Origin: an uncultured Candidatus Peregrinibacteria bacterium
Lineage (GTDB): Bacteria > Patescibacteriota > Gracilibacteria > CAIRYL01
NCBI GenBank assembly: GCA_903882825.1
Contig: CAIRYL010000044.1
Coordinates: 1 to 9,188, forward strand
Length of the DNA: 9,188 nucleotides
Direction: 5' to 3'
The notes under the pieces were generated by a model. It made no database searches and was not told the DNA's origin. It saw only the letters and a list, made by a program, of their open reading frames with translations. Made by a program: the position numbers and the translations under genes. Shown here piece after piece: positions 5,679-9,188 of this stretch (its first letter is position 1; each line of letters opens with the position of its first letter).

Positions 5679-6587
5679 TTATATTTGAGGAAGTGGAAAG
5701 TGTACATTTTCTGTACTGGTACATAATACTTCTTTTGGAATATCTTTAAAATGAGAAAGAAATGTTTCCATAAGATATTCTGGCACACTGGCACCAGAAG
5801 TAACTCCTAAAACTTTTATATTTTGAGGAATTTTTCCCTCTATTTTTTCAGGAAATTCTAATAATTGTGCTGGGGTCCCGCATTTTTTGGCGGTATCTAC
5901 CAGTCTTTGAGAATTTGAACTTGTAGAAGATCCAATAACGACTATAAAATCACATTTTTTGGAAAGTTCTTTTACGGCATTTTGTCGATTTTGTGTGGCG
6001 TAACAAATATCAGACCCTTTGGGGGTTTTGAGATATGGAAATTTTTCTTGTAATACTGCAATAATTTTCTCCGTTTCATCTTGTGAAAGTGTTGTTTGCG
6101 TAAGGCACGCTAACAGAGGATTTTCTACTGGAATTTTTAAATTTTTTGCATCTTGTACATTTTCTAAAATAGTCATTTTTGCAACTCCACTTGTTCCTTC
6201 TACTTCTGGATGTCCTTTGTGTCCTATAAACAGTATTGTATAGCCTTCTTTCGCGTATTTTTTTGCTTCTTCATGGACTTTCGTTACCAGAGGGCAAGTG
6301 GCGTCAATAATAATAAATTTTTTTTCTTCTACTTTTTTTCTAAAAAGAGGGGAGACACCATGGGCAGAAAAAATAAAGACGCTTTCTTCGGGAATATCTT
6401 TTATTGGGGCATTAAAAATAACGCCTTTTTTTTGAAATTCTGCTACTACATGCGCATTATGAACAATTTCATGGTTTACATAAATAGGAGATCCATATTT
6501 TTGGAGAGCTGTTTCAACTATTACAATAGCACGATGTACTCCCGCACAGGGACCCCGGGGTGTTGCCAAAATAATTTTTTGAAGCAT
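5679..6587 (-). CDS. ispH: 4-hydroxy-3-methylbut-2-enyl diphosphate reductase (IspH/LytB)
   Basis: Last enzyme of the MEP (non-mevalonate) pathway; it reductively dehydroxylates HMBPP to IPP and DMAPP using an iron-sulfur cluster. The 302 residues have the three cluster cysteines C14 (TPRGPCAGV), C98 (DATCPLV) and C195 (DICYATQNRQ). They also have the substrate-binding H43 (EIVHN), H76 (SAHGVS), the HPEVEG motif with catalytic E128, the QTTLS motif, and GSSTSSNSQRL near the C-terminus. Length and motif order match single-domain bacterial IspH with nothing missing. The ATG lies 3 bp after the malic-enzyme stop codon, so the two are almost certainly one transcript. No Shine-Dalgarno is visible; ribosome re-use from the upstream gene is likely. 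No other MEP gene is in the window. Ends in TAA. Confidence 0.96.
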   Translation of the reverse strand: MLQKIILATPRGPCAGVHRAIVIVETALQKYGSPIYVNHEIVHNAHVVAEFQKKGVIFNAPIKDIPEESVFIFSAHGVSPLFRKKVEEKKFIIIDATCPLVTKVHEEAKKYAKEGYTILFIGHKGHPEVEGTSGVAKMTILENVQDAKNLKIPVENPLLACLTQTTLSQDETEKIIAVLQEKFPYLKTPKGSDICYATQNRQNAVKELSKKCDFIVVIGSSTSSNSQRLVDTAKKCGTPAQLLEFPEKIEGKIPQNIKVLGVTSGASVPEYLMETFLSHFKDIPKEVLCTSTENVHFPLPQI

Positions 6588-6590
6588 TTT

Positions 6591-7739
6591 TTATAAAATA
6601 ATCGATGCTCTTACGGCAATTGCTATTTTTTCAGCGACGCCTTTTTCCAGAGGAGAAGGAAGAATCCGTTCTTCGGTAGGATTTTCTATAATTTGGGCGA
6701 GCGCTTTCGCTGCAGAAAGTTTCATATCTTGCGTTATTTCTTTGGCGCGTACCGCTAATACTCCTTTAAAAATTCCAGGAAATACCAATACATTATTTAC
6801 TTGATTGGGAAAATCACTTCTTCCCGTGGCAACAATTTTGGCACCTCCTTTTTTTGCTTCCTCTGGTAAAATTTCAGGATTTGGATTTGCCATAGCAAAA
6901 ACAATGGCATCTTTTTCCATGGTAGAAATATCTGTTGCTGTTAAAAGATTTGGCTGAGATACGCCAATAAAAATATCAGCTCCCACAATGGCATCTGCGA
7001 GTGTTCCCGACTTTGACTGAATTGCAGATCGTTCTACAACCGATTGCTTGGCACTGTTTAAATCCGTTCTTTCTGGCGAAAGAATACCTTTTGAATCACA
7101 GAGAAGAAGATTTTTTGCACCTGCACAAAAAAGAAGTTCTGCAATAGCAATTCCTGCGGCTCCTGCTCCAGAAATAACAATTTTTACCGTTTGTATATTT
7201 TTGTGAACCACTTTTAAAGCGTTGTATATTCCTGCGAGTACCACAATGGCTGTTCCATGTTGGTCATCATGAAAAACAGGTATTTGAAGTCGTTCTTTTA
7301 ATTTTTTTTCTATTTCAAAACATCGAGGTGCCGAAATATCTTCGAGGTTAATTCCTCCAAAACTGGGTTCTAACAGCATAATAGTTTCTACAATTTTTTC
7401 TACATCTTGTGTCGCTAAACATATTGGTACCGCATCTATATCTCCAAAGGCTTTAAATAACGCACATTTTCCCTCCATAACGGGCATGGCTGCCTCTGGT
7501 CCAATATTTCCAAGCCCCAAAACGGCGCTTCCATCGGTTATTACCGCAACGGTATTCCCACGCCATGTAAGATCAAAACTTCTCTCGTGATCTTTGGCAA
7601 TTACTCTGCACGGTTCTGCTACGCCAGGAGTATAGGCGATAGCAAGGTCGTCTTTGGTTTCGAGTGGCATTTTTACATTTATTGCAAGTTTTCCATGACG
7701 TAATGCGTGTTCTTCGAGTGAGCGTTGAAAGTAGTCCAT
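6591..7739 (-). CDS. NAD(P)-dependent malic enzyme, short bacterial type
   Basis: Oxidatively decarboxylates malate to pyruvate and CO2 with reduction of NAD(P). The 382 residues correspond to the short two-domain form, without the phosphotransacetylase-like tail of long MaeB proteins. Visible are AYTPGVAEP with Y36, the GK-CALFKAFGDIDAVP segment with K91 and K96 as candidate catalytic lysines, INLEDI (E133, D134) and FHDDQHGT (D158, D159) as metal ligands, and the nucleotide-binding GAGAAG at 191-196. An Asp (D215, in LLLCDSKG) near the end of the second Rossmann strand would suit NAD, but cofactor choice is not secure. The gene is 91 bp downstream of the FdtA-like gene and 3 bp upstream of ispH. 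It lacks a Shine-Dalgarno; the bases before the ATG are TCCTCCTT, the complement of one. Ends in TAA. Confidence 0.95.
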   Translation of the reverse strand: MDYFQRSLEEHALRHGKLAINVKMPLETKDDLAIAYTPGVAEPCRVIAKDHERSFDLTWRGNTVAVITDGSAVLGLGNIGPEAAMPVMEGKCALFKAFGDIDAVPICLATQDVEKIVETIMLLEPSFGGINLEDISAPRCFEIEKKLKERLQIPVFHDDQHGTAIVVLAGIYNALKVVHKNIQTVKIVISGAGAAGIAIAELLFCAGAKNLLLCDSKGILSPERTDLNSAKQSVVERSAIQSKSGTLADAIVGADIFIGVSQPNLLTATDISTMEKDAIVFAMANPNPEILPEEAKKGGAKIVATGRSDFPNQVNNVLVFPGIFKGVLAVRAKEITQDMKLSAAKALAQIIENPTEERILPSPLEKGVAEKIAIAVRASIIL

Positions 7740-7830
7740 AAGGAGGATAAAAAAAGAATGAAATAAAAAGTGTCGATTGAGAAAAGGATCATTTTTATCA
7801 GGAGAGTATTTCTCTGGAAATAGAAAATTA

Positions 7831-8262
7831 TTATTGAGTTATTTTTTCTTGGCAAAACTTCTCGTAATTGAGCTCATAATTGACTTTTCCTGGCATATAC
7901 GTTGTAGAAGAAAAACAAAGTAACAGTGCATCGTGACTAAATGAATCAAATTCATGCCAGACTGTTTTCCCTACGAATATGGCTTTTTTATCGCTATCAA
8001 GCCAAATTTCCTGTTTTCCATTTCCGTCATTATCTATGAGTGCTCGGCATTTTCCTGCAATACACACAAATACTTCTTGTTCTATATGATGACAATGCGC
8101 TCCGCGAATAATTCCAGAGGGTGTATTTTTTAAAAAATACACTCGTTTTAGGGGATGTATTGGGAAATTTTCATCTAATTCTATGGGGAACAGTGATCCT
8201 CTTTCATCAATATATTCTTTTAAAAAGAAGATAAAAAAATTATCTTTTTTCTTCATAACCAT
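7831..8262 (-). CDS. FdtA/WxcM-like sugar-nucleotide 3,4-ketoisomerase (cupin)
   Basis: A 143-residue single cupin resembling dTDP-4-oxo-6-deoxyglucose 3,4-oxoisomerases (FdtA, QdtA), which supply precursors of 3-amino-3,6-dideoxy sugars for surface glycans. Family features are DERGSLFPIE near the N-terminus, KRVYFLKNTPSG, the RGAHCHH motif carrying the putative catalytic and binding histidines H56 and H58, VWHEF (H103), and the NYELNYEKF tail that matches the family's DYIRDYDEF. Length is normal for the family. The partner genes expected beside it (aminotransferase, acetyltransferase, glucose-1-phosphate thymidylyltransferase) are absent here, so it acts with distant genes or its substrate differs. 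The start could be M1 or M3; a good promoter 15 bp upstream fits M1. No Shine-Dalgarno. Ends in TAA. Confidence 0.85.
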   Translation of the reverse strand: MVMKKKDNFFIFFLKEYIDERGSLFPIELDENFPIHPLKRVYFLKNTPSGIIRGAHCHHIEQEVFVCIAGKCRALIDNDGNGKQEIWLDSDKKAIFVGKTVWHEFDSFSHDALLLCFSSTTYMPGKVNYELNYEKFCQEKITQ

Positions 8263-8277
8263 ATTAAAAGTAAAAAC

Positions 8278-8306
8278 ATCATAACAATTGCAAAAAAAGT
8301 ATTCAA
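8278..8306 (-). promoter_or_regulatory. Promoter of the FdtA-like gene
   Basis: On the minus strand TTGAAT (8301-8306, four of six for -35) and TATGAT (8278-8283, five of six for -10) are 17 bp apart, with a TGT just before the -10 as in extended -10 promoters. The predicted start near 8271 leaves only about 9 leader nucleotides before the ATG at 8262, so the message would be nearly leaderless. Confidence 0.55.
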
Positions 8307-8380
8307 GATACTTCTCTGTTAAATTTATACAATATCGTGTTATTCTGGGTATTTTTTAAAATATATTATAGGACATTTTT

Positions 8381-8449
8381 ATGGATTCACCATTTAAAAA
8401 TTTTGAGTTTTATAGGCTTTCCGACATAAAAGAGAATTATTTTCTTTAG
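8381..8449 (+). CDS. Possible 22-residue leader peptide
   Basis: ATG at 8381 opens a 22-codon frame that ends in TAG at 8447-8449, inside a hairpin followed by a T-run. An AGGA at 8370-8373 sits seven bases upstream, the only well-placed Shine-Dalgarno-like site in the window. The peptide is hydrophilic with several aromatic residues and no run of one amino acid that would suggest classic amino-acid attenuation. It may be a leader peptide for the gene at 8539 or pure chance in AT-rich DNA. Tentative. Confidence 0.25.
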   Translation: MDSPFKNFEFYRLSDIKENYFL

Positions 8450-8462
8450 AGAATAATTTTTT
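8435..8462 (+). terminator. Hairpin with T-run upstream of the unknown gene
   Basis: The two halves of 8435-8458 pair (AATTATT with AATAATT, extended by a G-T wobble, T-A and C-G pairs), leaving a small loop, and run straight into six T residues (8457-8462). On the plus strand this has the shape of an intrinsic terminator, though the stem is very A/T-rich. It would end a short transcript started to its left, or attenuate transcription into the gene at 8539. Confidence 0.4.
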
Positions 8463-8499
8463 ATATTTTTTAAAATACGATATGATTTTTTGGTGATTT

Positions 8500-8528
8500 T
8501 TTAGAAAAAACTTTATTTCCATTATAAA
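8500..8528 (+). promoter_or_regulatory. Candidate promoter of the unknown gene
   Basis: TTTAGA (8500-8505) and TATAAA (8523-8528) are 17 bp apart on the plus strand, four and five matches to the -35 and -10 consensus. Transcription would begin about four bases before the ATG at 8539, giving an essentially leaderless message. In DNA this AT-rich the match is only suggestive. Confidence 0.4.
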
Positions 8529-8538
8529 TAGCCAACAA

Positions 8539-9188
8539 ATGAAAAGCACATCTCTTCCTAGAAACGAATTGCTACAAGACCTAGAAGAAAAGTTAGGTAA
8601 AAATGTTTGTAAAAAAATAGTTGGATTAGAGTCTTTAAATCTTCCAAACAGAATAATAGTGGATACTAAAATTGCGCTTCTGACTCTTTTAGGGGAATTC
8701 GAGAATGACATACATTGTTTTCAATTTTCAAACGGTAAAGAAGCAAAAAGGGACACGCTAAGAATAATTTTTAATGGCTCAATATCTTCGCATACGATTT
8801 ATATTCCCATTTCATACACAAATAGTAAGTTGAATGATTTTTATGAAGAGATTACGACATTGGTAAGGGGAAAAATTGGACTTCCTCCTTCTCCAAAAAA
8901 GAAAAAAAATATTAGAAATAGGAAATTGGAACAAAAAGCACAAGATGAGTTAGTGGAAAAAAGAATAAAATATAAACAATTAGAATATGAATTACATGTT
9001 TCTGTTCCTAAAATAATAAAAGGATTAGGGCTTTTTCATTTTGAAGAAAAGATAAATTTGGATATGAGTATTGCGCTTCTAACTCTTTTTAAAAAAAAGA
9101 ATGGTGTTATACAGTATTTTCAATTTTTTTCAGGGGGAATAAAGACATATGATTTTGTGAAAATAGTTTTTGTTGATTCAACAAGAAA
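8539..9188 (+). CDS. Unknown protein with internal domain duplication (3' end outside window)
   Basis: The frame from ATG 8539 is open for 216 codons to the window edge with no stop. I do not recognise the family. Residues 23-81 and 156-214 align without gaps at 22 of 59 identities, sharing IALLTL, FQF and a closing I-x-F-x-x-S pattern. The repeat period is 133 residues. The IALLTL stretch is 17 of 18 bases identical between copies (8671-8688 and 9070-9087). Each unit seems to be a helix followed by short strands, and the two are joined by a Lys/Arg-rich, probably helical linker (about 118-150). No signal peptide, membrane segment or catalytic motif is evident, so it is probably cytoplasmic; the basic linker could allow nucleic-acid contact, which is speculation. 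The minus-strand frame at 8394-8711 is a shadow of this gene. Confidence 0.7.
   Translation, partial: MKSTSLPRNELLQDLEEKLGKNVCKKIVGLESLNLPNRIIVDTKIALLTLLGEFENDIHCFQFSNGKEAKRDTLRIIFNGSISSHTIYIPISYTNSKLNDFYEEITTLVRGKIGLPPSPKKKKNIRNRKLEQKAQDELVEKRIKYKQLEYELHVSVPKIIKGLGLFHFEEKINLDMSIALLTLFKKKNGVIQYFQFFSGGIKTYDFVKIVFVDSTR

Noticed and set aside
6210..6596. Plus-strand 128-codon Phe-rich frame
   Set aside because: Antisense shadow of ispH; the Phe runs come from the complement of Lys/Glu-rich codons.
7741..7766. AGGAGG followed by ATG on the plus strand near 7741-7760
   Set aside because: The frame stops after two codons (ATG AAA TAA), so the apparent ribosome-binding site serves no gene.
7801..7818. 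Possible hairpin AGAG...CTCT downstream of the FdtA-like gene
   Set aside because: Only four base pairs and no T-run on either strand; not a terminator.
574..8262. UGA=Gly recoding (code 25)
   Set aside because: Every gene reads through at full family length with no in-frame TGA, and glycines use GGN codons.
8394..8711. Minus-strand 105-codon frame
   Set aside because: It overlaps the plus-strand gene at 8539, which has a duplicated domain supporting it, and the upstream hairpin region; it has no family resemblance of its own.
1..9188. CRISPR arrays, tRNA or rRNA genes, insertion sequences, attachment sites
   Set aside because: No regularly spaced repeats, cloverleaf or GTTCRANNC-type tRNA signature, transposase motif or terminal inverted repeats were seen on either strand by eye.

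Overview
The window is an AT-rich bacterial segment (roughly one third G+C by eye) with compact gene packing and the standard genetic code. All eight complete genes end in TAA and none contains an in-frame TGA, so UGA=Gly recoding (code 25, as in Gracilibacteria and Absconditabacteria) is not seen. No recognisable gene start has a Shine-Dalgarno sequence, and the best promoters sit almost on top of the start codons. The compact layout, AT bias and short enzymes with diverged accessory proteins would fit a Patescibacteria/CPR-type genome, perhaps near Peregrinibacteria. That placement is inference, because nothing here is a reliable phylogenetic marker.

Layout. Positions 1 to about 130 hold a minus-strand piece of cinA, fused head-on inside what should be tyrS. 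The tyrosyl-tRNA synthetase C-terminus then runs to 556 on the plus strand. The fusion looks like a chimeric contig end or a rearrangement. At 574-2268 (+) is a three-part protein: a peptidoglycan-binding-like domain, a Pro/Ala/Thr/Gly-rich linker, and a NodB-type polysaccharide deacetylase. From 8262 down to 2309 everything is on the minus strand. In transcription order this is an FdtA/WxcM-type sugar-nucleotide ketoisomerase cupin, a short NAD(P)-malic enzyme, IspH, ribosomal protein bL27 with its own promoter, an RlmD/TrmA-family RNA m5U methyltransferase, and an EAL-domain protein with a degenerate GGDEF-like N-terminal half and a four-cysteine cluster. Right of 8262 is a 276-bp divergent intergenic region with promoter-like sites and a hairpin. 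It is followed by a plus-strand gene of unknown family that starts at 8539, runs off the end, and contains an internal domain duplication.

How the genes relate. The malic enzyme and ispH are 3 bp apart and almost certainly co-transcribed. The malic enzyme makes pyruvate and reduced nicotinamide cofactor; pyruvate is a precursor of the MEP isoprenoid pathway that IspH completes. The methyltransferase and EAL genes overlap by 28 bp and are probably translated from one message. The deacetylase and the FdtA-like enzyme both point to cell-envelope or glycan chemistry but are not clustered with other glycan genes. Most genes are housekeeping. The novelty lies in the EAL protein, the duplicated unknown gene and its leader region, the deacetylase linker, and the left-end junction.
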